Origin: Erysipelotrichaceae bacterium
GTDB taxonomy: Bacteria > Bacillota_I > Bacilli_A > Erysipelotrichales > Erysipelotrichaceae
NCBI GenBank assembly: GCA_013334325.1
Contig: JAAXXT010000013.1
Coordinates: forward strand, 1 to 57,406
Reading direction: 5' to 3'
Length of the DNA: 57,406 bases
Below, in pieces: positions 35,000 to 43,124 of this stretch. The position numbers were made by a program, and so were the translations under genes. Within the stretch, counting starts at the first letter, position 1. The number at the start of each line of letters is the position of its first letter. The notes beneath the pieces were generated by a model, which did not search any database, was not told where the DNA came from, and was given only the letters and a program-made list of their open reading frames with translations.

Positions 35000-36640
35000 T
35001 TATCTTCCACTTCCTTCCACGACAGCCGATAATCTCGGCATGACTTGTTTCTTTCTTGAGATAACATCGTAATAGACTAAGGCATCATTGGATACCTTAT
35101 CAAAGGCATCCGTTGCGATCCAAGATTCTTTACCTGCATAGAGCACTGCAGATTTATTGTTTTCTAGACCAGTAAACAAAAGCATAAGTAGATCCAATCT
35201 CTTTTCAGCCGCATAGGCCTTCATGGCTTTCACCAGATCGACTCTTAAAGGTTCTATGACATTAGGGTCATATAAAGACATTTGTCCAACCATGACTCTG
35301 TATTTACCTAAAGTAAATTCCTTGATGTCATGTTCAATGATGTCTTCGATGGATTTGTCTTTTAGACCAGAACCATTGGTGAAGATATCTTTCGCCAAGT
35401 CTTCAGTATTGACCTGAGCGATACGAGCCAATCTTTGACCAGTATTGATGTCGGTTTGAGTGGTCGTTGGGGATTTAAAATTCAAGGTATCTGAGATGAT
35501 GGCAGCACATAGTAGCCCTGCCATTTTCCCATCCAGTGGAACACGTGCTTCATCATAAAGCTGGGCAATGATCGTACAAGTCGATCCCACCAATTGATTT
35601 CTAAACATGATCGGTTTAGAAGTCGTGATATCTCCTATACGATGATGATCTATGACTTCCATAAGATCTCCATCTAATACCGCATCTACTGATTGAGAGA
35701 CTTCATTATGATCGACTAAGATGATCTTCTTCTTTCTTGCGTTTAGTAAATGAAAGCGAGAGATCAAGCCATAAATATGATTCTTTTCGTCTAAGACAGG
35801 ATAAGATCTAAATCGTGTCTTCACTAATCTCGCTAATACATCATCGACGTATTCGCTTCTTTGGAAAGTCAAAAGATCAGTACTCATAATAAAACGTACT
35901 GGTGTTGAATAATACAGATAACGTGAAGTATTTAAGGTCCCATGACCTGAGATGATGATGGCACAGCCTTTTTCTTTCGCCAAAGCGATGACATTCTCGT
36001 TGATCTTTTCGCTCCAAACGACAACCAAACAAGCCGCATCTTTCTCAATGGCTTGAAGTTGAGCTTCAGTATCATTGCCTAAGATAACGGTCCTATCGGC
36101 CAATTCATAATTCTCTAGTTTATGTTCAGCGACTGCGATGATGGATACTTTTCCGTTTAAACGAGGTTTCTCTGGTTCATACACCAAGGTGCCTCTTAAG
36201 GTTTGGGCGATATAACTTATAGGAGTTTTCTGAAGAAGCTCAATGCTTTTTGCGGTATCTCCCATCGCAATAGACGATAGATCACTATTGGTTACGAAAC
36301 CTAATACACGTTGATCCTGATCAACGACAACTAAAGCTTTCTTTTCATCTTGAATGATCTGCCATGCTTCAAATATGGTCGTCTCTGGTGAGATCGTAAC
36401 AGGCTCATCCAAATCGATCTCTGATAAGGTCATTCTCGCATCATTAAGAACCATTGGTTCTTCAAATCCAAAACGATTTAAAATGTAACTTGTCTCATGG
36501 TTAACTTCACCTAAACGACAAGCAATCGCATCTAAACCTTGTTTACGTTTTAGATTAGCATAGGCTAAGGCTGAACAAATCGAGTCAGTATCGGGATGTT
36601 TGTGCCCCGTCACATGGATGGCTAGGTTCGTATTTAGCAT
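35000..36640 (-). CDS. ppaC: Manganese-dependent inorganic pyrophosphatase with CBS and DRTGG domains
   Basis: The 546-residue family II pyrophosphatase has the DHH part split by a regulatory insert. Metal sites are GHKHPDTDSICSA near residue 12, DHNE and VIDHHRIG, followed by the DHHA2 domain. Residues of about 70-300 hold two CBS modules and a DRTGG domain, as in the nucleotide-regulated CBS-PPases of Moorella and Clostridium. It drives biosynthesis by removing pyrophosphate and should be inhibited or activated by adenine nucleotides. A TATAAT lies on the minus strand at 36662-36667, and GAGG precedes the ATG. Confidence 0.93.
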   Translation of the reverse strand: MLNTNLAIHVTGHKHPDTDSICSALAYANLKRKQGLDAIACRLGEVNHETSYILNRFGFEEPMVLNDARMTLSEIDLDEPVTISPETTIFEAWQIIQDEKKALVVVDQDQRVLGFVTNSDLSSIAMGDTAKSIELLQKTPISYIAQTLRGTLVYEPEKPRLNGKVSIIAVAEHKLENYELADRTVILGNDTEAQLQAIEKDAACLVVVWSEKINENVIALAKEKGCAIIISGHGTLNTSRYLYYSTPVRFIMSTDLLTFQRSEYVDDVLARLVKTRFRSYPVLDEKNHIYGLISRFHLLNARKKKIILVDHNEVSQSVDAVLDGDLMEVIDHHRIGDITTSKPIMFRNQLVGSTCTIIAQLYDEARVPLDGKMAGLLCAAIISDTLNFKSPTTTQTDINTGQRLARIAQVNTEDLAKDIFTNGSGLKDKSIEDIIEHDIKEFTLGKYRVMVGQMSLYDPNVIEPLRVDLVKAMKAYAAEKRLDLLMLLFTGLENNKSAVLYAGKESWIATDAFDKVSNDALVYYDVISRKKQVMPRLSAVVEGSGR

Positions 36641-36791
36641 AAAAGGTTCCTCACTTATCTTTATTATAGCGTATAAGCACAGCCATTGACCACACTTATG
36701 GACATCATTTTAATAAGTGACAATCTTATGGTCGAATTATTTTGCGTAATTCTCACAATAGGCTACAATAGAGATAGTTAAGGATACGATA

Positions 36792-37331
36792 ATGGGGAAA
36801 CATTTAGAGAATTTCTATTTAGTGCCAATGCACGATATGACTTTAGAAGATGTTTTTACATACTATAACGAAAATCGTTTTCAACACGAACAACTTTTTG
36901 ATTCAGGCGATCTGGATTTTTCGCTTCAATCCCAACGAGTTCGTCTTTTAAGATCCATCATCGAAGCTGATCGTAAGATCGCTTTCCGTTTTTCTGTCAT
37001 CACCGAAGATCGTAAAATGATCGGGGTCGTTAAGATCACACGTATCTTTGATGATCATCAACAGATCTGTGATATAAGTTACTCTATCGATAAGACACTT
37101 TTAGGCTTAGGCTACAATGTCCCCATTTTAAACAGAGCCACCAACTTGGCTTTTCATGAATATCAGTTTAGAAAAGCAACCATGACTTTCTTGGTTTCTT
37201 ATGAACCTGGTCAACTGGCTGCCTTAGACGCAGGATATTCGAAAGTTGGAGTTTTAAAACAAAATGAAAAGATCTTTGGGGAGTGGCGAGATTTTGTCTT
37301 ATATGAAAAGGTTAATCCTGATCTTCTATGA
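36792..37331 (+). CDS. GNAT acetyltransferase, RimJ/RimL-like
   Basis: The 179-residue product has the GNAT acetyl-CoA fold (KMIGVVKITRIF, ICDISYSIDKTLLGLGYNVP, KATMTFLVSYEPGQLAALDAGY). It resembles the RimJ/RimL branch that acetylates protein N-termini or small substrates. A TACAAT -10 (36764) and AAGGA ribosome site are present. It overlaps the MazG-like gene by four bases. Confidence 0.8.
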   Translation: MGKHLENFYLVPMHDMTLEDVFTYYNENRFQHEQLFDSGDLDFSLQSQRVRLLRSIIEADRKIAFRFSVITEDRKMIGVVKITRIFDDHQQICDISYSIDKTLLGLGYNVPILNRATNLAFHEYQFRKATMTFLVSYEPGQLAALDAGYSKVGVLKQNEKIFGEWRDFVLYEKVNPDLL

Positions 37332-37681
37332 CTCAACTAGAAACTCTACAAAAACTCATCTCAGATTTTTCTGAAGAAAGAGACTGGACCCAGTTTCATA
37401 ATCTCAAAGATCTCACGATTGGGCTTTCTACTGAATCCAATGAGCTACTTCAGTTGTTTAGATTCAAAACGAATGAAGAATGTGATGCCTATTATAAAGC
37501 TCAACCTTTAAAGGTCCAAGAGGAACTTTCTGATGTGTTTTATTATCTTCTAAGGATCGCTGATCTGTATCACATCGATCTAGAAGAGGCCCTTAAAAAG
37601 AAGATGATCCAAAACGAAGCGAAGTATCCAATCGATAAAGTCAAAGGTAAAAATCTTAAATACAACGAGTATGATAAATGA
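37328..37681 (+). CDS. MazG-like nucleotide pyrophosphohydrolase (RS21-C6/DCTPP1 type)
   Basis: This 117-residue all-alpha protein carries the metal motifs ESNELLQL and EELSDVFYYLLRIAD, with the conserved LKDLTIGLSTE helix. The family hydrolyses dCTP or modified dNTPs to monophosphates (house-cleaning). It is coupled to the GNAT gene and ended by a terminator. Confidence 0.85.
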   Translation: MTQLETLQKLISDFSEERDWTQFHNLKDLTIGLSTESNELLQLFRFKTNEECDAYYKAQPLKVQEELSDVFYYLLRIADLYHIDLEEALKKKMIQNEAKYPIDKVKGKNLKYNEYDK

Positions 37682-37702
37682 AGCGCTTAGGCGCTTTTTT
37701 TT
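37681..37702 (+). terminator. Terminator after the MazG-like gene
   Basis: AAGCGC-TTAG-GCGCTT followed by T-rich sequence, beginning at the last base of the stop codon. Confidence 0.8.
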
Positions 37703-37791
37703 GATTAAGAGATTGTTCAATAGGGTGATTTCTTGACTTATAAGCTTAAGCATGGGAAAATACAGAGCGTACAGAAAGCAAGGAGCTCACT

Positions 37792-38418
37792 ATGGAAGAA
37801 TGGATCATCAGTTTAATGCGTCAATTTGGTTACTTTGGAGTCTTCTTTCTGATCTTCGTTGAGAATATATTTCCTCCTATCCCATCAGAAGTCATCTTGG
37901 CTTTTGGGGGCTTCGCTACTACCGTTCCTGAATATGGGATGAATGCCTTAGGGGTCATCTTAGCGGCGACACTGGGCTCTGTCTTAGGCGCTGTGGTCTT
38001 ATATTGGATAGGGTATAAATTCAACGTAGAAGTCATCGAAAGGTTCATTGAGAAGTGGGGCTATATCTTACGATTAAAAGTAGAAGACATCGAAAAAGCC
38101 GACAAGTGGTTTGAGAAGCGTGGATACTTAGCGGTATTTATCTGTCGTATGATCCCTGTCTTGCGTTCATTGATTTCTATTCCTGCTGGTATGGCGAAGA
38201 TGAACTTCAAGTTCTTCTTACTGTATACCGTCATTGGGACCTTGATTTGGAATATATTACTTGTCTATGCGGGAGCTGCCTTAGGTGCCAATTGGCACAC
38301 CATTGTCTCCATCTTAGGAACCTATCAAGATCTAACCTTCGCAGTCTTTGCGATCATCGCAGTCATCGTCATCGTATGGTTCATCAAACGTCTTCGTTCA
38401 AAAACAGTTAAAGCGTAA
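37792..38418 (+). CDS. DedA-family membrane protein
   Basis: The 208-residue protein has the DedA/SNARE-associated fold: FVENIFPPIPSEVILAFGGF, an amphipathic GSVLGAVVLYWIGY helix, and the FICRMIPVLRSLISIPAGMA motif with conserved Arg residues. DedA proteins are linked to undecaprenyl-phosphate and phospholipid flipping and to envelope homeostasis; this may support the glycan systems here. A TTGACT/GAAAAT promoter (37733, 37756) and AAGGAG precede it. Confidence 0.9.
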   Translation: MEEWIISLMRQFGYFGVFFLIFVENIFPPIPSEVILAFGGFATTVPEYGMNALGVILAATLGSVLGAVVLYWIGYKFNVEVIERFIEKWGYILRLKVEDIEKADKWFEKRGYLAVFICRMIPVLRSLISIPAGMAKMNFKFFLLYTVIGTLIWNILLVYAGAALGANWHTIVSILGTYQDLTFAVFAIIAVIVIVWFIKRLRSKTVKA

Positions 38419-38421
38419 ATT

Positions 38422-38450
38422 AAAGGCAAGTTCATCAAACTTGCCTTTTT
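38422..38450. terminator. Bidirectional terminator, dedA / nuoE-like gene
   Basis: An 11-bp stem AAAGGCAAGTT / AACTTGCCTTT with a 5-base loop lies between convergent genes. Confidence 0.85.
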
Positions 38451-38451
38451 C

Positions 38452-38922
38452 TTAGATTTTTTTAAGTTCACTTAAGAGTTTTTCTAAAGTCATTTGAGTA
38501 TGTTCACTCGCATCGATATTCACATTGATCCCAAACTCACATCGATGTAGACAACGTTGGGTCTTAAGCTCAAATCTTCCATCTTTGGTTTTAGATCCAA
38601 CAGATATCCCTAAAGCTTTCTCTACACTTCGTATGAATGCTTCTGATCCTCTATTACTACATCTTTCCCCATTACATAAAGTGATCGTATGAACCTTGGT
38701 TTCAGTTCTTAAGGAAGGACTTCTTAAGATAAGACCTCTTAAGATCGCAGGAGAGGTCTTAAGTTGAGTACTCATCAAACTTAAAGCTTCCTCAGGGATA
38801 AGCCCAAAAGTCGCTTGGATGTCTTTTAAACAAGCCAATAGACTGGTTTGATCTACCCCTAGAAAATCATCTTCATAGGAAGTAATCAGTTTAATTAATA
38901 GTGAACGTTCTTCATCGTTCAT
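38452..38922 (-). CDS. NuoE/HydC-like [2Fe-2S] thioredoxin-fold subunit
   Basis: The 156-residue protein matches the 24-kDa subunit of complex I and of bifurcating hydrogenases. It has a helical N-terminus with FGLIPEEALSLMS, then the cluster cysteines C-N-G-E-R-C and C-L-H-R-C with wide spacing. It would relay electrons between NAD(P)H and ferredoxin-type partners. No NuoF-like (51 kDa) gene is adjacent, which is unusual. It overlaps the dehydrogenase gene by four bases and lies in the hydrogenase operon. Confidence 0.85.
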   Translation of the reverse strand: MNDEERSLLIKLITSYEDDFLGVDQTSLLACLKDIQATFGLIPEEALSLMSTQLKTSPAILRGLILRSPSLRTETKVHTITLCNGERCSNRGSEAFIRSVEKALGISVGSKTKDGRFELKTQRCLHRCEFGINVNIDASEHTQMTLEKLLSELKKI

Positions 38923-39836
38923 AGTTGATTCTCCAAAGCTTCATGGGATAGATAGTGTTGAATATTATTGAGCAGTAAACTGTAGTTTCTCTCAAACATC
39001 AATTGACCATAACCTGAATTATGAGGTGTGATCAAGACCTTAGGATGAGCCCATAAAGGACTCTCTTTTTTAAGAGGTTCTTCTTCGAAGACATCGAGAT
39101 AAACGAACGATAATTGATCAGTATCCAAGGCTTTAATCAAAGCTGCCTCATCGACCGACTTCCCTCTTCCTATATTGACGAAAATGGTTTTCTCTTTAAG
39201 TCCATTAAAGAATTTCTCATCCATAAGATGGGTAGTATCTTGACTTAAAGGTAAAGTATTCACGATGATGTCTGCGCTTGGTAAGTAAGCTTGAAGTTCA
39301 CTTAATTTACCTGTGACACTAAAATGAGGGATCGCTCTTCCATCAGAATTCAAGCCTATGAGTAAGGGTCCAAAAGGAGCCAATCTTAGGGCTGCTTCTG
39401 AAGCGATATTGCCTGTGCCTAAAAACAAGACCTTTAGAAAACCAAGCTCTCTTGTGTTTTCTTTCTTCCACTCATGGTTTCTTTGAGAGCTCATAAACTG
39501 TGGGATCTGTTTAAGTCCCATCAAGATACTCATCACGATCATTTCCGCAATAGGTGCACTATAGACACCTTTCGCATTTGAGATCAGCACCTTATCTTTA
39601 AGCCAAGACTCTACTGGTAAATGATCTATTCCCGCTGAACTTAATTGAAGAAATTTCAAATTCGTAAAAGCAGAATATGGATATGTCTTAAAGGGATGTT
39701 GACCATAGATGACATCGTATTGGGTAGGATCGATCACAGATGAGCCATCGGTATAATCTACCGGAAAACCCGCATTCTCAAAGCGTTCTTTCACATCAGT
39801 AGGCAAGGTATAAAGTTCAGTAATTAGTATTTTCAT
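38919..39836 (-). CDS. D-isomer-specific 2-hydroxyacid dehydrogenase
   Basis: From the ATG at 39836 the product has 305 residues. It has the NAD-binding motif LFLGTGNIAS and the catalytic set: Arg in NIGRGKSVDEAAL, Glu in DVFEEEPL and His in TPHNSG. It should interconvert a 2-oxoacid and a D-2-hydroxyacid. The gene is wedged between a hydrogenase and a NuoE-like subunit with four-base coupling on one side, so its redox chemistry may be tied to hydrogen metabolism. Substrate unknown. Confidence 0.85.
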   Translation of the reverse strand: MKILITELYTLPTDVKERFENAGFPVDYTDGSSVIDPTQYDVIYGQHPFKTYPYSAFTNLKFLQLSSAGIDHLPVESWLKDKVLISNAKGVYSAPIAEMIVMSILMGLKQIPQFMSSQRNHEWKKENTRELGFLKVLFLGTGNIASEAALRLAPFGPLLIGLNSDGRAIPHFSVTGKLSELQAYLPSADIIVNTLPLSQDTTHLMDEKFFNGLKEKTIFVNIGRGKSVDEAALIKALDTDQLSFVYLDVFEEEPLKKESPLWAHPKVLITPHNSGYGQLMFERNYSLLLNNIQHYLSHEALENQL

Positions 39837-39859
39837 AGGTTCTCTTTCTAAAAAGCAGG

Positions 39860-41353
39860 TCAATCCTGCTTTTTAAAGGCTTCATAGGTTTTTAAAGCGG
39901 AGGCTTTATCGGAAGAACGAGCGAAATTGGTGACGTTTGCGGCAGCTTTATTCTGATGGATCAAAGTACCAGCCCCACCTACACATCCTCCAGGACAAGC
40001 CATACCTTCTAATAGATATCCATCCTTCTTACCAGCTTTCGCTAAAAGAAGCATCTTACGACAGTTATGAAGATTCTCTGCACGTTCTACTTTAACGACT
40101 CGATCAGGATCCAATCGACGAATAACATTCTCGACAGCGTTTAGAACCCCTCCACTTATGGCGAAACCACGACCATCGACAGAAGCGTGATCTAAGGTCT
40201 TCGTTGGGGTCAGTGAAGCTAAATCTATGCCTCTTGCGATAAACATCGCATTGATTTCTTCATAGGTCACAACGAAGTTTACATTCTGATGAGTATCCAT
40301 ATAAGCTGCTTCGAATTTCTTCGCTGAACACGGACCTACGAAAACGATCCTTGTCTTAGGAAATTGTTTCCTTAAGAAATTGGCTGTTTCTACCATAGGC
40401 GAAGAAGAATTCGATACACAATATTTCTTATCGCCCAATTCTTTCTGGGCTACTTTTAACCAAGCAGGACAACACGAGGTCGCAAGGAAAGGTTGATCGA
40501 CAGGGACATGTTTAAGAAAATGACGAGCTTCATCGACCGTCGTGATATCGGCCCCATACGCTACTTCACGCACATCATCGAAACCCAATTGAAGTAATCC
40601 TTCGACGACTTGTTCAGGGGATACCTTATCTCCAAATTGACCTACAAAAGCAGGGGCAATGATCGCACATACCTCATCTGGACTTTTAAACGCTTCAATC
40701 AATTGATAGATCTCAGATTTATCCATGATGGCTCCAAAAGGACAACTCACCATACACATTCCACAACTGACACATTTCTCTGTGATGATGACCGCACGAT
40801 CTTCTTCATCCTTCGTAAAGGCATTGACCCCACAGGCTGCATTACAAGGTCTTTCGTTTTTAACGATGGAACCATAAGGACAGACATCAAAACAACGTCC
40901 ACACTTAACACAGGCTTCCTGATCGATAAACGATTGACCATTCTGCATACTAACTGCTTTTACTGGACATACTTCTACACAAGGATGAGCCAAACATCCA
41001 TGACAGGCATTGGTCACAAAGAAGCTTTTCTCTTCGCACGCTTCACACGCTTGAGGAATAACACTCACCAAAGAAGATCCTACTTTTTTTGTCTTTAAAA
41101 CTTCTAGATCTTCATCGATAAATTCCTTATCGAAACGAGTCCCCATCTCCATATTCATCGCAAGCTTGATTCGAGCTCTTACGATCTCTCTTTCACGTTC
41201 GATAGAATCACGATAGAGAGGTTTTCCTTCTTCGATCATCTGAAAAGGAATATCTTCTATTTCTTCTTTGGTCCAGCCTTCATAAGCTGCCGCAGAAATG
41301 TTTTTAAAGATTTCGTTTCTAAGAAATTTAACTGTGGTAAATACGCCTCTCAT
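39860..41353 (-). CDS. [FeFe] hydrogenase, group-B-like monomeric type
   Basis: The 497-residue protein has an N-terminal region with cysteine sets for several [4Fe-4S] clusters (C117-C129; C148-C158 with C170/C174; C194-C204) and then the H-cluster domain. L1 is TSCCPAW (292-298), L2 GPCSAKKFE (340-348), L3 MACPGGCVGGAG (451-462). The Ala after TSCCP and the GPC form of L2 fit group B rather than the group A (TSCCPGW, MPC) enzymes. It should evolve or oxidise H2 with ferredoxin. Maturases HydEFG are not in the window. GGAGG precedes the ATG. Confidence 0.92.
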   Translation of the reverse strand: MRGVFTTVKFLRNEIFKNISAAAYEGWTKEEIEDIPFQMIEEGKPLYRDSIEREREIVRARIKLAMNMEMGTRFDKEFIDEDLEVLKTKKVGSSLVSVIPQACEACEEKSFFVTNACHGCLAHPCVEVCPVKAVSMQNGQSFIDQEACVKCGRCFDVCPYGSIVKNERPCNAACGVNAFTKDEEDRAVIITEKCVSCGMCMVSCPFGAIMDKSEIYQLIEAFKSPDEVCAIIAPAFVGQFGDKVSPEQVVEGLLQLGFDDVREVAYGADITTVDEARHFLKHVPVDQPFLATSCCPAWLKVAQKELGDKKYCVSNSSSPMVETANFLRKQFPKTRIVFVGPCSAKKFEAAYMDTHQNVNFVVTYEEINAMFIARGIDLASLTPTKTLDHASVDGRGFAISGGVLNAVENVIRRLDPDRVVKVERAENLHNCRKMLLLAKAGKKDGYLLEGMACPGGCVGGAGTLIHQNKAAANVTNFARSSDKASALKTYEAFKKQD

Positions 41354-41392
41354 ACAAGCCTCCGATTTTTTAACTAAGGGACAAGTTCAAAT

Positions 41393-41408
41393 TTAGACAA
41401 TTGTCACA
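41393..41408. promoter_or_regulatory. CRP/FNR-like operator in the hydrogenase leader
   Basis: The minus strand reads TGTGA-CAATTG-TCTAA, eight of ten half-site bases of the CRP/FNR-type TGTGA-N6-TCACA, around a perfect GACAATTGTC palindrome. It lies between the hydrogenase promoter and its start codon, and about 1 kb from an FNR-like gene. Confidence 0.45.
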
Positions 41409-41422
41409 TTTTCCCTGTTCTA

Positions 41423-41451
41423 ATCATACACTTTAATCTCTTTTCTCACAA
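41423..41451 (-). promoter_or_regulatory. Promoter of the hydrogenase operon
   Basis: On the minus strand: TTGTGA (41446-41451), 17 bases, TATGAT (41423-41428). The start point should fall near 41416, leaving a leader of about 60 bases that contains the operator-like palindrome. Confidence 0.6.
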
Positions 41452-41461
41452 TGACAGGGTG

Positions 41462-41467
41462 TATAAT
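41462..41467 (+). promoter_or_regulatory. -10 box of a leaderless uppP transcript
   Basis: A perfect TATAAT ends six bases before the ATG at 41474, with no ribosome site between. The -35 region is poor (TCTTTT). Confidence 0.5.
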
Positions 41468-41473
41468 TGACCT

Positions 41474-42298
41474 ATGGAAAATTTCATCGAACTGATTAAA
41501 GCGTTTATTTTAGGGGTGATCCAAGGGATCACCGAATGGTTACCGATATCCTCTACTGGTCATATGAAGATCTTCAATGCGTTTTGGCCAATGACTTCAA
41601 CTGAAGAATTCACCAATCTATTCATTGTCTTCATTCAGATCGGCTCTGTCTTAGCTGTCCTCTTGCTTTTCTTTAAAATCTTAAATCCTTTAGGTAAGAG
41701 TAAAGAAGGCTCTAAGAATACCCTTCTATTATGGGTCAAGATCGTAGTGGCGTCTTTACCAGCAGCGGTTATAGGTCTTCTATTTGATGATTTAGTAGAT
41801 CAAGCCATGAGTGGATACATGTTGATCGTGATCGCATCGACCTTGATCATCTATGGTTTCTTGTTTATTTATGTTGAACGTAAAAAGATACCAGTAAAGG
41901 TCAGTCATTTAAAAGACATCAGTTTCCCTCAAGCTTTAGCGATCGGGGCTTTTCAGACCTTAGCGATCATTCCTGGTACCTCACGTAGCGGAGCGACCAT
42001 CGTTGGATCTTTATGGTTAGGCTTAAGTAGAACGGTTGCGGCAGAGTTTTCGTTTATGTTGAGTATTCCAGTTCTTCTAGGTTGGGGAAGCATCAAGTTC
42101 ATCAAGGCAGGCTTTATATGGAGTCCATTAGAATGGGCTACACTCGCTGTAGGATTCATCACTGCTTTCATTGTTTCCTTGTTTGTGATGAAGCTCTTGA
42201 TGAATTTCGTTAGAAAGCACAACTTTACCCCATTCGCACTTTATCGTATCGCCTTAGGTCTAGTGATCCTTGCCTTGGTTAGTTTCCAGATCTTATAA
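41474..42298 (+). CDS. uppP: Undecaprenyl-diphosphatase
   Basis: This 274-residue BacA/UppP has EWLPISSTGH at 21-30 and PGTSRSGATI around 166-175, the two catalytic motifs, in a multi-helix membrane protein. It recycles undecaprenyl diphosphate to the monophosphate lipid carrier needed by the Wzx and Gtr glycan systems in this window. It shares a short divergent promoter region with the hydrogenase. The transcript appears leaderless. Confidence 0.95.
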   Translation: MENFIELIKAFILGVIQGITEWLPISSTGHMKIFNAFWPMTSTEEFTNLFIVFIQIGSVLAVLLLFFKILNPLGKSKEGSKNTLLLWVKIVVASLPAAVIGLLFDDLVDQAMSGYMLIVIASTLIIYGFLFIYVERKKIPVKVSHLKDISFPQALAIGAFQTLAIIPGTSRSGATIVGSLWLGLSRTVAAEFSFMLSIPVLLGWGSIKFIKAGFIWSPLEWATLAVGFITAFIVSLFVMKLLMNFVRKHNFTPFALYRIALGLVILALVSFQIL

Positions 42299-42300
42299 AC

Positions 42301-42324
42301 AAAATCCCTTCAATGGGATTTTTT
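42301..42324 (+). terminator. Terminator of uppP
   Basis: AAAATCCC / GGGATTTT with a 6-base loop and continued T-run, right after the stop. Confidence 0.75.
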
Positions 42325-42333
42325 ATTGCTTGA

Positions 42334-42362
42334 TTGAGACTTATGCGCGCTTGTGATAAAAT
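42334..42362 (+). promoter_or_regulatory. Promoter giving a leaderless regulator mRNA
   Basis: TTGAGA (42334-42339), 17 bases, TAAAAT (42357-42362), then six bases to the ATG at 42369; no ribosome site. TTGTGA immediately upstream of the -10 could be a half-site for the regulator itself. Confidence 0.6.
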
Positions 42363-42368
42363 TAACGC

Positions 42369-43040
42369 ATGGAAAACTGTAGTACCTGTAAAGCACCTTT
42401 ATGTATCTCTCACTTATCTCTATTTGGAAATCTAAGTGTTAGACAACGTAATTTGATCATCGCCAATGTAGTTAGGATACCTTTTAAAAAAGGCGAGATC
42501 TTTCTTCATGAGCAAGATCCTTTATCTTCCTTTGTAGTCATCAATCGAGGAAGATTCAAAGCGTATAGTGATTCTGAAGATGGACATCGAAGAGTTCTTA
42601 ACTTTTATCGAGTAGGAGATTTCTTTGGGGAAACCAGTTTATTCAAACCTATGAATATTCAATATACGATCGAATGTGTAGAAGACGGGAATCTTTGTAC
42701 GATACCTGCCTATGTTATGCAAGATCTCGTTAAGAAAGAACCAGACTTAGCTCTATCCCTTCTTAGTAGCCTATCCTCTCGTGTTGAGAGCTTAGAACTG
42801 GAACTTAAACGTGTACACGTTGAGAGACTAGATCATCGTTTATACGCCCTTCTTGAGTCTTTAGAAGTAGATTATGGAGAGATAAGAAATACTCAAAGAA
42901 TAGTTAGGAATCCTCTTAGTCAAGAAGAAATGGCCAATCGATTAGGATCTAGTCGAGAAGCAGTCTCGCGTTCTCTTAAAAAGATGGAACTCTCTAAGAA
43001 GATAAAATGTTTGCCTCATAAAGAAATACTTATATATTAA
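42369..43040 (+). CDS. Crp/Fnr-family regulator with N-terminal cysteines
   Basis: The 223-residue protein has a cyclic-nucleotide-binding-fold domain (RVLNFYRVGDFFGETSLF), a dimerisation helix and a C-terminal winged helix (LSQEEMANRLGSSREAVSRS). The N-terminus MENCSTCKAPLC gives C-x2-C-x4-C, with C103 or C110 as possible fourth ligands, like the O2-sensing [4Fe-4S] cluster of FNR. It lies beside O2-sensitive hydrogenase genes, so an oxygen- or redox-responsive role is likely. The transcript is apparently leaderless. Confidence 0.87.
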   Translation: MENCSTCKAPLCISHLSLFGNLSVRQRNLIIANVVRIPFKKGEIFLHEQDPLSSFVVINRGRFKAYSDSEDGHRRVLNFYRVGDFFGETSLFKPMNIQYTIECVEDGNLCTIPAYVMQDLVKKEPDLALSLLSSLSSRVESLELELKRVHVERLDHRLYALLESLEVDYGEIRNTQRIVRNPLSQEEMANRLGSSREAVSRSLKKMELSKKIKCLPHKEILIY

Positions 43041-43063
43041 GACAGATTAATCATCATAAAATA

Positions 43064-43095
43064 AACACTCATGGGTTTCCTCATGAGTGTTTTTG
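43064..43095. terminator. Bidirectional terminator
   Basis: AAACACTCATG / CATGAGTGTTT with an 8-base loop and T-run between convergent genes. Confidence 0.8.
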
Positions 43096-43124
43096 TTTTG
43101 TAGTGGATTTAAATGAGGCTTATA

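Noticed and set aside
40610-41098. A 162-codon plus-strand frame inside the hydrogenase gene
   Set aside because: It is antisense to the conserved ferredoxin-type cysteine region, has no family resemblance and arises from codon bias of the real gene.
41446-41451. Rex-type operator at the hydrogenase promoter
   Set aside because: Only the TTGTGA half is present and it already serves as the -35 box; the second half-site does not match.
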